Shown: positions 16,118 through 23,929, counted from the stretch's first letter. The stretch is DNA of 64,000 bases from Janibacter limosus (GCF_004295485.1 NZ_CP036164.1:186001-250000); one strand, 5' to 3'. A program made the numbers and translations. Notes: generated from the letters alone by a model not told the origin.

Positions 16118-17771
16118 CCCGGATCCACCGATGAAGTGTCGGTGACGTAGGGAATCGTGCGGGTCGGAACAGGCGAATGCCCCTCCGTGCGAGGAGAATT
16201 GGGACTGTCAAAGGTTCCAGTTCACCGAGCAAAAAAGGGGCATCCGGTAGATGCGATCCTCTCACAACCTGTCCGCGGTTTTCGATGACCCCAACTTGGT
16301 CTCGTGCGCCGGGCTGGCACCGACCATGGCGCTGGCGCAGCGCGCCGGCCTGGCGGCACTGGTCACCGAGCACCTGAGTTTGAGCAAGCCCGGTAGCGCC
16401 AACGCGCACCTGAAGGTCCCGGCACTGGTGGCCGGGATGGTCGCCGGCGCCGACTCCATCGATGACATGGACCTGCTGCGCCACGGCGGGATGGGCCGGC
16501 TGTTCACCGGGATACGGGCTCCCTCGACGCTGGGGACCTTCTTGCGGACCTTCTCCTTCGGGCACGTGCGGCAGCTGGACGCGATCGCTTCCCGGTTCCT
16601 GAGCGGCCTGACCCGGCACGCGCCGGTCCTGGCCGGCGCCGACCAGATCGCCTACCTCGATGTCGACGACACGATCAAGGCCACCCACGGCTACGCCAAG
16701 CAAGGCGTCGGGTACGGCTACAACAAGGTCAAGGGCCTGAACGCGTTGATCGCCACGCTCTCCACCCCGCTGGCCGCACCGATGATCGTGGGCACCCGGC
16801 TGCGGCGGGGCAACACCAACTCCGCCCGCGGCGCGGCCAAGTTCGTCGCCGACGCGCTGGCCACCAGCCGCGCCGCCGGGGCCACCGGGCTGCTGGTCGT
16901 GCGCGCCGACAGCGCCTACTACGGCCACGACGTGGCCGCCGCAGCCCACCGGGCCGGCGCCCGGTTCTCCGTCACCGCCCGCAACAACACCGCGGTGACC
17001 GCGGCGATCTCGAGCATTCCCGAGTCGGCGTGGACCCCGATCCACTACCCGAACGCGATCTGGGACGAGGAGGAACAACGCCTGGTCTCCGACGCCGAGG
17101 TCGCCGAGATTCCCTTCACCGCGTTCACCTCCCGCCGCAAGAGCGAGCACATCACCGCCCGGCTGATCGTGCGCCGGGTCAAGCGGCTCAACCCCAAGAC
17201 CGTGCCCGCCGGGCAGGGCGAACTGTTCGCCACCTATCGCCACCACGGCGTGTTCACCGATACCCCACTGGGAATGCTCGAAGCGGAGGCCGCCCACCGC
17301 GCTCACGCCATCATCGAGCAGGTCCACGCCGACCTACGATCTGGCCCGCTGGCCCACGCGCCCTCCGGGTCGTTCGCGGCCAACAGTGCCTGGCTGGTGC
17401 TGGCCGCGATCGCTTTCAACCTCACGCGCGCCGCCGGAGCCTTGGCCTCGCTCTTCCACGCCAAGGCCACCACCGCCACCATCCGCAACCACCTGATCGC
17501 CGTCCCGGCCCGGCTGGCCCGCTCCGCCCGACGCCTACGCATGCACCTACCCCAAGGCTGGCCCTGGCAGGACGCCTGGGAAGCGCTGTTCACCACCGCC
17601 TGCGGGCCACCAAGCCCAGCGATGACCTGACCACCCAGCCCCCACCGGGGCGCGACCAAGGACCCGCAGTGGAAGAACCGGACAGCCCGGTGGCCCCCTC
17701 ACGCCCTCATCCAGGACCACACGAAAATCCCGCCCTCATGCCGCCAAGAGAACCCGGACGGTGGATCCGGG
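16118..17771 (+). mobile_element. IS1380-family insertion sequence
   Basis: This 1654-bp element has 13-bp perfect terminal inverted repeats CCCGGATCCACCG (16118-16130) and CGGTGGATCCGGG (17759-17771). It is flanked by the 5-bp direct repeat TTCAG (16113-16117 and 17772-17776). It carries one intact transposase gene. The clean duplication and intact gene suggest a recent insertion. Confidence 0.93.
16251..17630 (+). CDS. tnp: IS1380-family transposase
   Basis: This 459-residue DDE transposase has DVDDTIKATHGYAKQG (first Asp region about residue 141), LLVVRADSAYY (second Asp about 217) and a late block near FAANSAWLVLAAIAFNLTRAAG typical of IS1380/IS4-like transposases. It excises and inserts the IS. 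ATG 16251 lies 13 bp after AGGGG. No frameshift or truncation is seen, so the element may be active. Confidence 0.92.
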   Translation: MRSSHNLSAVFDDPNLVSCAGLAPTMALAQRAGLAALVTEHLSLSKPGSANAHLKVPALVAGMVAGADSIDDMDLLRHGGMGRLFTGIRAPSTLGTFLRTFSFGHVRQLDAIASRFLSGLTRHAPVLAGADQIAYLDVDDTIKATHGYAKQGVGYGYNKVKGLNALIATLSTPLAAPMIVGTRLRRGNTNSARGAAKFVADALATSRAAGATGLLVVRADSAYYGHDVAAAAHRAGARFSVTARNNTAVTAAISSIPESAWTPIHYPNAIWDEEEQRLVSDAEVAEIPFTAFTSRRKSEHITARLIVRRVKRLNPKTVPAGQGELFATYRHHGVFTDTPLGMLEAEAAHRAHAIIEQVHADLRSGPLAHAPSGSFAANSAWLVLAAIAFNLTRAAGALASLFHAKATTATIRNHLIAVPARLARSARRLRMHLPQGWPWQDAWEALFTTACGPPSPAMT

Positions 17772-17917
17772 TTCAGTCGGACTTCGAGGACGTTAAGGGT
17801 TGGCAGCCGCCCGCGAACGCACCTGGTGCGCTGCTTTACCGAGCGGAGTTGTGGCGGGCTGTCGATGCCGCAAGTGCGGTCGTTGTCTTTCGGAACGACT
17901 GAAGTGGCATCAGAACC

Positions 17918-18403
17918 TCATTCGGGCGCCGTCCGATTGGATCGTCGGTGATCCAGGACAGTCAAGAGCGCTGCGCACACGAACGAGACGGCTGAGGCTA
18001 TGAAAACCCCATCCCTTAACGATTCGTTGCTTGAACCGTTGGAACTGGCCGGACTTCCGAGCGCCATGCCTACCGCAACTATTGTTAAATAGGTGCTAAA
18101 TAGAGAGCCCGGCAAAAGCAAAAGAATTCCCGCGGCCCGAGGTGCCCATGAGATTCGCGAAGCGCACGCCCATCGCGTTATCCAAGCCAGGTAAGCGAGG
18201 CTCAGCGACCCGTTCATCATTGCCCACCAATTGCCATCTTCGGTGTCCCATTGCTGGCCCATGAAGGTGGGGTCCGCGACGAATCCAGCAAAGGTGGGCT
18301 GAATCATCAGAAAGGGAACTATGGCGGCGACAGCCCAAGCCATTATCGTGTGCGTCCGCATAGTTGATTTTATGGGGGCGTCGCCCCGCGTGGTCATGGG
18401 CAT
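17918..18403 (-). CDS. Putative membrane protein of unknown function
   Basis: This 161-residue protein has four hydrophobic segments (about residues 21-42, 66-83, 90-115 and 131-150) and a polar end. The start is uncertain: ATG 18403, ATG 18397 and a later ATG (MRTHTIMAW) all lack a good ribosome-binding site. No motif is recognised. It lies in the lower-GC right half of the element, next to the gene broken by the IS. Confidence 0.5.
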   Translation of the reverse strand: MPMTTRGDAPIKSTMRTHTIMAWAVAAIVPFLMIQPTFAGFVADPTFMGQQWDTEDGNWWAMMNGSLSLAYLAWITRWACASRISWAPRAAGILLLLPGSLFSTYLTIVAVGMALGSPASSNGSSNESLRDGVFIASAVSFVCAALLTVLDHRRSNRTAPE

Positions 18404-18608
18404 AGATACTCATCATCGACGTGGCGGACCGCGGCTCATAGCCCATGGACCTTGCGCGAATTGGCGTGTCCATTACCGGAGCGGGACGTGACTGCACGGC
18501 CAATGTGAGGTCCCGCGCATCCTTGGCCGGAGGTCACCTGCGGATGGCCTGGACCCTTCCCCACAGGACCCGCCGGCGACGCCTGTTCGGTGAGGTGATG
18601 CGGATCAG

Positions 18609-19007
18609 TCAATACGGGATAGTGCCGGAGCGCTTTCCGATCCGCCATTCTCCTTCAGTAGTGCGAAGAACGAGGACTGGTCGAGTTCCAAAGAGCCCCT
18701 TCCGTTGCACCACGTGACCGCCTCCCGCTGAGTACTCGGCAACGGCACGAGCAAGTTTGGCCAGCGCCTCGCGCACCTCGTCTTCATCGGTGCTCGTGAG
18801 GATGACGGTGCTGCACGGAGGATCCTCAAACCTAGCCATCTGAATCTCGCCGGAAGTGAGCACGTGGCTGACGAGGCCCCCTGCCCCTACAAGCCGTGCA
18901 TGGGCGGACCATTCCCTGCCCTCGTCGACCCACTCGATCTGCGCTTCCTGTCCGACGACCTGCCTGAGTACCTCCTCAAGCAAGTCACGGCCGGGCTCGG
19001 AGATCAT
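18609..19007 (-). CDS. Hypothetical soluble protein
   Basis: This 132-residue protein has mixed alpha/beta character, no membrane segment and a polar, moderately acidic composition (DLLEEVLRQVVGQEAQIEW, then STVILTSTDEDEVREALAKL). I do not recognise the family. The frame is supported by its length, amino-acid composition and lack of a better overlapping frame. No clear ribosome-binding site is seen before ATG 19007. It shares orientation with the neighbouring small membrane genes. Confidence 0.5.
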   Translation of the reverse strand: MISEPGRDLLEEVLRQVVGQEAQIEWVDEGREWSAHARLVGAGGLVSHVLTSGEIQMARFEDPPCSTVILTSTDEDEVREALAKLARAVAEYSAGGGHVVQRKGLFGTRPVLVLRTTEGEWRIGKRSGTIPY

Positions 19008-19084
19008 GGACCGATCATGCCAGCCCTAAGTGCCAACCTTCTGCCGATCTGCAAATCCAGAGCCACGACGCCGGTTGAGAGTCC

Positions 19085-19327
19085 TCAGCCCTTCTCTCGT
19101 TCCTCGAGCGAACGCGCCAACTTCGCCCGGTCGATGGACCCGGCGACCAGCACTGCACCTAGGGCCAGAAGAACGACCGTCATCACGGGCCGAAACCATG
19201 GCGCATCGTGAGCCAGCCCGCTCAAGGCGCAGGAGAGGAGAATCAGCAGCACCACCATCCCGGACAGGAGAAGGGCGCGGCGTCGCTCGGCTGCCGTCGG
19301 CTCGGGTGGGTCGAAGGGGGAACCCAT
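19085..19327 (-). CDS. Small two-helix membrane protein
   Basis: This 80-residue protein has two membrane helices (about 22-42 and 47-65) and a charged C-terminus ending in a KLARSLEEREKG helix. ATG 19327 shares its A with the TGA of the preceding 60-residue gene (TGATG), so translation is coupled. A GTG at 19330 is also in frame. Its function is unknown; the pairing with another short membrane protein suggests they act together. Confidence 0.5.
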   Translation of the reverse strand: MGSPFDPPEPTAAERRRALLLSGMVVLLILLSCALSGLAHDAPWFRPVMTVVLLALGAVLVAGSIDRAKLARSLEEREKG

Positions 19328-19509
19328 CACTTTTCTCGTTGAGTCCAGCGAAACCAGCTGAAGAACGCCACGATCAAAGTCACGATGAGTCCGGTTCCGA
19401 ACAAGAAGGAAGCCCAGGTCGCTACGTCACCTTCGAGCCAGAGACCGGTCAATGGCCCGGCGATGAGACACACGATGCTGGCAATCGACCAGCGCACGTA
19501 CGGCGGCAT
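19327..19509 (-). CDS. Small membrane protein coupled to its downstream neighbour
   Basis: This 60-residue protein has two hydrophobic segments (RWSIASIVCLIAGPLTGLWL and a second at about 32-52) and a basic end WFRWTQREK. The start at ATG 19509 is chosen because it directly precedes the first helix. The frame stays open upstream, but that part is Arg/Pro-rich and looks non-coding. Its stop overlaps the next start. No family is recognised. Confidence 0.42.
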   Translation of the reverse strand: MPPYVRWSIASIVCLIAGPLTGLWLEGDVATWASFLFGTGLIVTLIVAFFSWFRWTQREK

Positions 19510-19850
19510 GCTCGCTACTAAAGCACATCCAGGACTGAGTCCCGGGTAGATAGCCACGCGGACCCTACCGACGTGCTTGCTTGGCTGCAGGGCTGGGCGG
19601 AGGACCCATGGGGGGGCTACGCGGACAGCGAACGAGAAGGGGGCGTTGGCGGGTCTGCGGCGTGGGCTCACACGGGAAGGGTCAGCATAGGGACGCTGCC
19701 CAAATACAGCCCGCGCTACTTTCGCCGCGTTCCTTGACGAAACCCTGACTTTCACTGACCATTGGGTCATTCAGCTGATCCGTGCTGCCGTCCCTATGCG
19801 TGCGACCTGGGGTCCGGCGCTTGATCGAGCGCCCGTGTCAGGGAGGTGCA
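19510..19850. other. 341-bp gap between divergent small genes
   Basis: I see no convincing gene. TTGACG at 19734-19739 could be a -35 box for the rightward gene, but the matching -10 is poor. The 5-bp arms of tgaccATTgggtca (19757-19770) might be an operator. Nothing here is secure. Confidence 0.3.
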
Positions 19851-20150
19851 GTGAACTTGCTCAGTTCGTGGTTCCTGCACCCCCACGGCGACTTGTGCTG
19901 CCGTCGGGTTCTCACCGTGGCCCTCAACGTGTCGATGTTGGCTTGGGTGGGAAGTGCTATCGCCGGTTTGATTGATGGCGCTCCCTACTGGTTTGTGTGG
20001 TGGGCGATTGCCGCCCTCGGTGTCGTAGCTGGGGGGTGCCCTCACCGCTCGCAAGTTGCCGCTGAGTCGAAGGATTTTGCGCCGGCGAGCGCTGACTCAA
20101 AAGCACCACAGGACGTCACCCAGGGTGGAAGCGATGCCCTCAATCAATGA
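19851..20150 (+). CDS. Small membrane protein of unknown function
   Basis: This 99-residue protein starts at GTG 19851, four bases after GGGAGG, which is the reason for choosing this start over upstream codons. It has two hydrophobic helices (about residues 18-38 and 46-62, with YWFVWWAIAALGVVAGG). A polar, probably disordered tail follows. Cysteines (DLCCRR) precede the first helix. No family is recognised. Confidence 0.5.
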   Translation: MNLLSSWFLHPHGDLCCRRVLTVALNVSMLAWVGSAIAGLIDGAPYWFVWWAIAALGVVAGGCPHRSQVAAESKDFAPASADSKAPQDVTQGGSDALNQ

Positions 20151-20313
20151 TTGTGGCCAGCGGTAGGGCGATTGCGTAGGCAAGCCGTGGCTGACGAATA
20201 ATCGCCGCGGACTTCGACCGGAGGCCCGGTCCCCTCTCGTTCGACTCCGACTGGAACCTGAAGCTATCCGCAGGGGTCAAACGCCGGGTAGCGGCGACAT
20301 GTATGGTTCGCGC

Positions 20314-20709
20314 ATGACGCAGGAGAGCAGGGACGCCGAGCAGGACCAGAAGTCGGGTTCGGCGGGGCTCCACGGGGAGGTGGCGGCCGTACCGGCACCT
20401 CGGCCTGAAGCGGGTCCGGCGATGCCCATCTACCCAAACATGATGTATGGCCCGCGGGAGCACCCGCAGGCCATCGCGGTGCTTGTCCTCGGGATCATCG
20501 GGGTGACTGTCGTCCCCTTCATCGCACCTGTGGCGTGGGTTATGGGCGGCTGGGTCCTTCGTCAGATTGATGCCAATCCTGGCGCCTACAGCCGTCGAGA
20601 TTTTGTCGTCGTGGGCAGAATCCTCGGCATGGTGGGGACCTTGTTCGTCAGCCTCATTGTGCTCCTCATCCTCTACTTCGTGCTGATCGACCCTCCGCCT
20701 AGCGCTTGA
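20314..20709 (+). CDS. DUF4190-like small membrane protein
   Basis: This 131-residue protein has a polar N-terminus followed by HPQAIAVLVLGIIGV.. IAPVAWVMGGWVLRQIDANPGAYSRR and a second hydrophobic block. That is the typical arrangement of DUF4190 proteins: two to three helices with a GW/NPG turn. The family is common in actinobacteria, has no known activity, and often sits near septum or membrane-stress genes. ATG 20314 is chosen; an ATG at 20299 is also possible. It is the last recognisable gene of the element. Confidence 0.62.
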   Translation: MTQESRDAEQDQKSGSAGLHGEVAAVPAPRPEAGPAMPIYPNMMYGPREHPQAIAVLVLGIIGVTVVPFIAPVAWVMGGWVLRQIDANPGAYSRRDFVVVGRILGMVGTLFVSLIVLLILYFVLIDPPPSA

Positions 20710-21183
20710 GCGAGACCAGGCGCAACGTTGCTCCCTCACACGTCTAGACGCCCGAGCTGGGCGACGGCCGGAATGGACGGCGACAGACCGCTCGATGGCA
20801 AAGGTGTGAGGACTTTCTCTACTGACTCAAGGCGGGCCTTCGGCCCGCGGCCGTCGCCTACGGCCGCTCCGGTGGGGACCCCCGCGCTCCGGGCTCGTTC
20901 CCCGCCCTCCGCGCACCCCCACCTGCGCGCCCTTCGTCGCCGACCGAGCACAAGCAAGGACACCCGATGACCACCTCATCGAGTGCCCTCACCTTCGAAC
21001 CGCCGACCCGGCGCTACACCATCCGGCCTCCACGGGCACGGCTCAAGCGGCCACCGCGCAGGACATCCGGGACGCGCTCCGCGCCTGCGAACCGCACCTG
21101 GCGTCGAACTCGGACCGCTTGACCCGAACCCGCTCCGACCGGCTCTGCTCCGCTATCGGGTCGGCGGGTACCTCCGCCCGACC
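20710..21183. other. Non-coding right part of the element
   Basis: No convincing gene is seen. Two adjacent hairpins lie at 20832-20865. A 51-codon frame (20967-21122) is Arg/Pro-rich and unsupported. Other frames in 20960-21180 look like a decayed coding remnant (DIRDALRACEPHLAS in one frame, without a start). The arm-type repeats follow. Confidence 0.35.
20832..20865. repeat. Twin hairpins
   Basis: gcgggcc-ttc-ggcccgc (20832-20848) is followed at once by ggccgt-cgcct-acggcc (20849-20865). The pair sits 122 bp after the DUF4190-like gene and could end its transcript. Confidence 0.5.
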
Positions 21184-21203
21184 TGACAGCAGCCATGACA
21201 GCA
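21184..21203 (+). repeat. Putative integrase arm-type sites, right end
   Basis: TGACAGCA occurs at 21184-21191 and 21196-21203, the same 12-bp spacing and orientation as at the left end. The surrounding 28 bp also match the left copy with only a few differences. The core repeat begins 96 bp further on. Confidence 0.55.
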
Positions 21204-21299
21204 ACCGGGACCTCCGCAGTGCGTTCCAGTCGAGGCAATAGGTACTGCCACCCCCGGGATCTCGGTGCATGGTGTGCGCCACTCCACCCCTGGACGCGC

Positions 21300-21409
21300 C
21301 TACGGATCAGAAGGTTAGGGGTTCGAATCCCTTCGGGCGCACTCTGTGTTGAGACAGACGGAACAGGCCCTGCCAGCGGAAACGCGGCGGGGCCTGACTC
21401 GTTCCCGGG
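21300..21409 (+). repeat. Right attachment site, 110-bp perfect direct repeat
   Basis: This is an exact copy of 12462-12571. It contains the 3' half of tRNA-Arg from the anticodon loop (21300-21341) and the downstream hairpin (21364-21396). The 5' half of the tRNA is absent, so this is the element-chromosome junction and not a working tRNA gene. Confidence 0.93.
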
Positions 21410-21429
21410 GCGGAAGATCACCCGGGCCG

Positions 21430-21520
21430 ATGGTTGTGTGTTGAACCGGTAGTTCTGGGTGCCGGCGCCGCCATAGGAGCCTCGCCGGCAGGCCTGGCTA
21501 CCAGTTCAACACACAACCAT
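21430..21520. repeat. Long nested inverted repeat next to attR
   Basis: Positions 21430-21452 and 21498-21520 pair over 23 bp with one mismatch (arm atggttgtgtgttgaac plus six more). Inside the 45-bp spacer, tgccggcg (21460-21467) pairs with cgccggca (21483-21490). The outer arms are AT-richer than the surroundings. Its origin is unknown. Confidence 0.6.
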
Positions 21521-21616
21521 GGCTGCTCAGCCCATCCCGGGCCATCTCGATCTCGATCGGGTGCGGTGGAAACTCCGATGTCGCGCGCCGCCCGGTCCTG
21601 GCCCAGCCCACTCGGG

Positions 21617-21745
21617 TCATGGGATGGGGCAGGGGGCACCCTCGCAGCACGGCCGGATGTACCCGCACCCGTCACAGCGCTCGTGGGAGGTCTCCCAGCG
21701 CATCAGGCGGTCGCAGTTGGGGCAGGGCTCGGTGAGGTCGGCCAT
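21617..21745 (-). CDS. Zinc-ribbon miniprotein
   Basis: This 42-residue protein (MADLTEPCPNCDRLMRW.. HERCDGCGYIRPCC) has two CxxC pairs spaced to hold one zinc ion, as in zinc-ribbon proteins. It is too short to carry another domain. No strong ribosome-binding site is visible. The regular CxxC-x13-CxxC layout and the gene-sized open frame next to a terminator support it. It lies downstream of pckG on the same strand, separated from it by a hairpin. Confidence 0.5.
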   Translation of the reverse strand: MADLTEPCPNCDRLMRWETSHERCDGCGYIRPCCEGAPCPIP

Positions 21746-21768
21746 GGACGCCAGCGTACTCAGCCGGA

Positions 21769-21820
21769 CATGACGAAGGGGGCCACCCGGGATCAAACCC
21801 GGGCGGCCCCCTTCGTCATG
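21769..21820. terminator. Strong hairpin after pckG
   Basis: catgacgaagggggcc and its exact complement enclose an inner cccgg/ccggg stem. It starts 12 bp past the pckG stop. It belongs to the CGAAGGG/CCCTTCG hairpin family of this genome. Confidence 0.75.
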
Positions 21821-21832
21821 TGGTGCGGTCGA

Positions 21833-23671
21833 TCAGGCCTCGTTGTCGAGGGCGGCCGACACGCGGCGGTGCGCCTCCCAGATCTCTTCCGGCAGCCGGT
21901 CGAACTGCTTGAGGTGCTCCTCGCGGAAGCCCATCTCCTGCTGCCAGCGCGGCACGTCGATGGACAGGATCCGGTCGAGGTCCTCCTGCGGGATGTCGAG
22001 ACCGGTCATCTCGAGCTCGTCCTGCGTCGGGATGATGCCGACCGCGGTCTGGCGACCCGTGACCTCGCCGGCCTTGAGGCGCATCAGCCACAGGAGCGGG
22101 CGGATGTTCTCGCGGTACCCGGGCCACAGGTAGTGACCGTCGTCAGGGTGCTTCTGGAACCAGTTGACGTGCGCGAAGAGCGGCTTGTCCTTCACCTGGC
22201 TGAGGATGTTGAGGTAGTGCTGCGCGTAGTCGCCCTCGCCGTAGGCCATGAAGGGCCGGTTGGACATGGGGTCGTAGCGCAGCTGGCCCTCGACGCCCTC
22301 GGCTGCGGCGGTCGCCTCGGCGCCCAGCGTGAGGCCGTCGTAGACGCCCTCGGCCTGGTCGGTGATCGCGCGGATCAGCGGCTCGCGGTCACGCGTGCGG
22401 CCACCGAAGATGATCGCGTCGACCTCGACACCGACGGGCTCGTCGAAGTCGGGAGCGGCGTTGGGGACATTGGCCAGCGTCGTGGTGAAGCGGCTGTTGG
22501 GGTGCGCCCACGGGGAGGTGTCGCCCGCCTCGCGGTCGGCGATCGGCTCGCCCTTCCAGTCCAGCCACCCGTCGACGTCGGCCGGCGGCTCGGGCGTGCG
22601 GCCCTCCCACCAGACCTCCTCGGTCTTGGGGTTGTAGGCGATGTTGGTGAAGATCGTCTTGGTCCCCGGGTCGACCGAGTGCAGCGCGGTCGGGTTGGTC
22701 TTCTCGTTGGTGTCCTTGGCGACACCGAAGACGCCGAACTCGGGGTTCATGCCCATGAGCTTGCCGGTGGCCTCGTCGACCCACAGCCACGCGATGTCGT
22801 CGCCGTAGAAGTCGACCTGGTAGCGGTCGCCGAGTGCGTCCGGCGGCAGCATCATCGCGAGGTTGGTCTTGCCCGAGGCGCTCGGGAAGCCGCCGGTGAT
22901 GTGGTAGCGCTTGCCGGTCTCCTTGTCGGAGATGCCGATGAGCATGTACTGCTCAGCGAGGAACTTCTTGGTGTCCCAGCCGTCGTAGGCGCCCTGGCGC
23001 AGGCCGTGGGCGATCTTGCCCAGCAGTGCGTTGCCGCCGTAGGAGGAGCCGAAGTGCAGGATCATCCGCTCGTCGGCGACGGTCACGAAGTACCGCTTGT
23101 CGTCCGGGGTCCCCTGGCCGAGGTTCTCCAGGTCACCGGTGACGTGCACGGCGCGCACGAAGTTGTCCTGCTGCGGCAGGTCGTTGACGTGCTCGATGCC
23201 CACGCGGGACATGCGGATCATGTGCAGCACGACGGGGCGGCTGTCGGTCAGCTCGACGCCGGTGGCCCACTGGGCGAGCTCGTTGTTCTTGGGAGACATG
23301 AGGTAGGGCAGGACGTACATCGTCTTGCCCTTGGACTGGCCGCGCATCAGCTCGGTCAGCTTGTCCTTCATCTCCGAGGCGGGGCGCCAGTTGTTGTAGA
23401 CGCCCTTGTCCTTCTCGTCGTTGGTGGCGACGATGGTGCGCTCCTCGGAGCGCGCGGTGTCCTTGGAGTAGGAGCGGGAGTAGTACCGACCCTCCCCGGC
23501 AGGCAGCAGCTCCCCGGCCTCTACGGCCTCCGCGATGAGTCGATCGTCGTCCTGGGCGCCCACCACCTCGATCCGGTCAGGCTGGGTGATCTCGGCCCAG
23601 TGCTTCACGTACTCGCGGACGGCCTCGTTGGTGAGACCTGACGCGTCAAGCGCGGCGTCGACGTCGACCAT
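21833..23671 (-). CDS. pckG: Phosphoenolpyruvate carboxykinase (GTP)
   Basis: This 612-residue cytosolic enzyme converts oxaloacetate and GTP to phosphoenolpyruvate, the entry to gluconeogenesis. The features are NNWRPASEMKDKL, MYVLPYLMSP, the kinase-1 P-loop GGFPSASGKTNLAMM near residue 260, FYGDDIAWLWVDE, and FGGRTRDREPL near the nucleotide site. The length is usual for the GTP-dependent class. In the GTP-dependent enzymes I know, the P-loop reads ACGKTN with a reactive cysteine; here it is ASGKTN. ATG 23671 is preceded by AGAGGGA about 9 bases away. The gene is divergent from an acyl-CoA dehydrogenase gene. Confidence 0.95.
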   Translation of the reverse strand: MVDVDAALDASGLTNEAVREYVKHWAEITQPDRIEVVGAQDDDRLIAEAVEAGELLPAGEGRYYSRSYSKDTARSEERTIVATNDEKDKGVYNNWRPASEMKDKLTELMRGQSKGKTMYVLPYLMSPKNNELAQWATGVELTDSRPVVLHMIRMSRVGIEHVNDLPQQDNFVRAVHVTGDLENLGQGTPDDKRYFVTVADERMILHFGSSYGGNALLGKIAHGLRQGAYDGWDTKKFLAEQYMLIGISDKETGKRYHITGGFPSASGKTNLAMMLPPDALGDRYQVDFYGDDIAWLWVDEATGKLMGMNPEFGVFGVAKDTNEKTNPTALHSVDPGTKTIFTNIAYNPKTEEVWWEGRTPEPPADVDGWLDWKGEPIADREAGDTSPWAHPNSRFTTTLANVPNAAPDFDEPVGVEVDAIIFGGRTRDREPLIRAITDQAEGVYDGLTLGAEATAAAEGVEGQLRYDPMSNRPFMAYGEGDYAQHYLNILSQVKDKPLFAHVNWFQKHPDDGHYLWPGYRENIRPLLWLMRLKAGEVTGRQTAVGIIPTQDELEMTGLDIPQEDLDRILSIDVPRWQQEMGFREEHLKQFDRLPEEIWEAHRRVSAALDNEA

Positions 23672-23929
23672 GCTCAGTTTCCCTCTCACGTGCTGGTGTG
23701 CGGGCGGTCCCTCACGGGTTCTCCCGGTTGCGGGCAGGTTACCGCCCTGTGACCAGCCGTGGCGGGGAGGATGTCGCGCGGCTCGCGTGATCTGACGCAC
23801 GCGAGGGGTGTGCGACAGATCATGACCACCCGTTGTGACTCACCAGTTTACCGATACGTGCTGTAGCGGGTACTGTCGGTATCGCACACTTTTCTTCCAC
23901 TCAGCACTGTCTCGAAGGGGTAGTCCCAC

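Larger units (their letters stand above)
15875..17902 (+). pseudogene. Gene of unknown function interrupted by the IS1380-family element
   Basis: Codons run from ATG 15875 to 16117, where the IS begins. Removing the IS and one copy of the 5-bp duplication TTCAG restores the same frame from 17777 to TGA 17902. The repaired protein has 122 residues. Its first half includes RRRGGSRGQQSARLLWRARG and LQDSELPVAVHNCG; its second includes EDVKGWQPPANAPGALLYRAEL. I recognise no family. In its present state the first 81 codons read on into the IS and stop at 16150, giving a 91-residue product. The exact frame restoration shows that it was a real gene before insertion. Confidence 0.75.
12462..21409. mobile_element. 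RepSA-type integrative element in tRNA-Arg(ACG)
   Basis: This 8.95-kb element is bounded by 110-bp direct repeats. Its left module is int-xis-repSA, tightly coupled and all on the minus strand. The same order occurs in actinomycete integrative and conjugative elements such as pSAM2, which excise, replicate by RepSA and transfer as double-stranded DNA using an FtsK-like TraSA. No TraSA/FtsK homologue, Pra regulator or nudix gene is recognisable, and an IS1380-family copy sits inside. The right half is lower in GC and holds small, unassigned genes. It is probably excision- and replication-competent but not self-transmissible; that is inference. Confidence 0.85.

Noticed and set aside
17030..17902. 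A 290-codon frame across the IS right end
   Set aside because: Most of it is a shadow of the transposase. Only its last 41 codons are real, as the 3' part of the gene split by the IS.
20967..21122. A 51-codon gene near the right end of the element
   Set aside because: It is Arg/Pro/Thr-rich, has no ribosome-binding site and overlaps another frame that looks more protein-like but has no start.
21300..21341. Second tRNA-Arg gene
   Set aside because: Only the 3' half from the anticodon loop is present; it is the attR copy and lacks the 5' acceptor and D arm.
21434..23641. A 735-codon open frame antisense to pckG
   Set aside because: pckG is unmistakable on the other strand; the antisense product is low-complexity.
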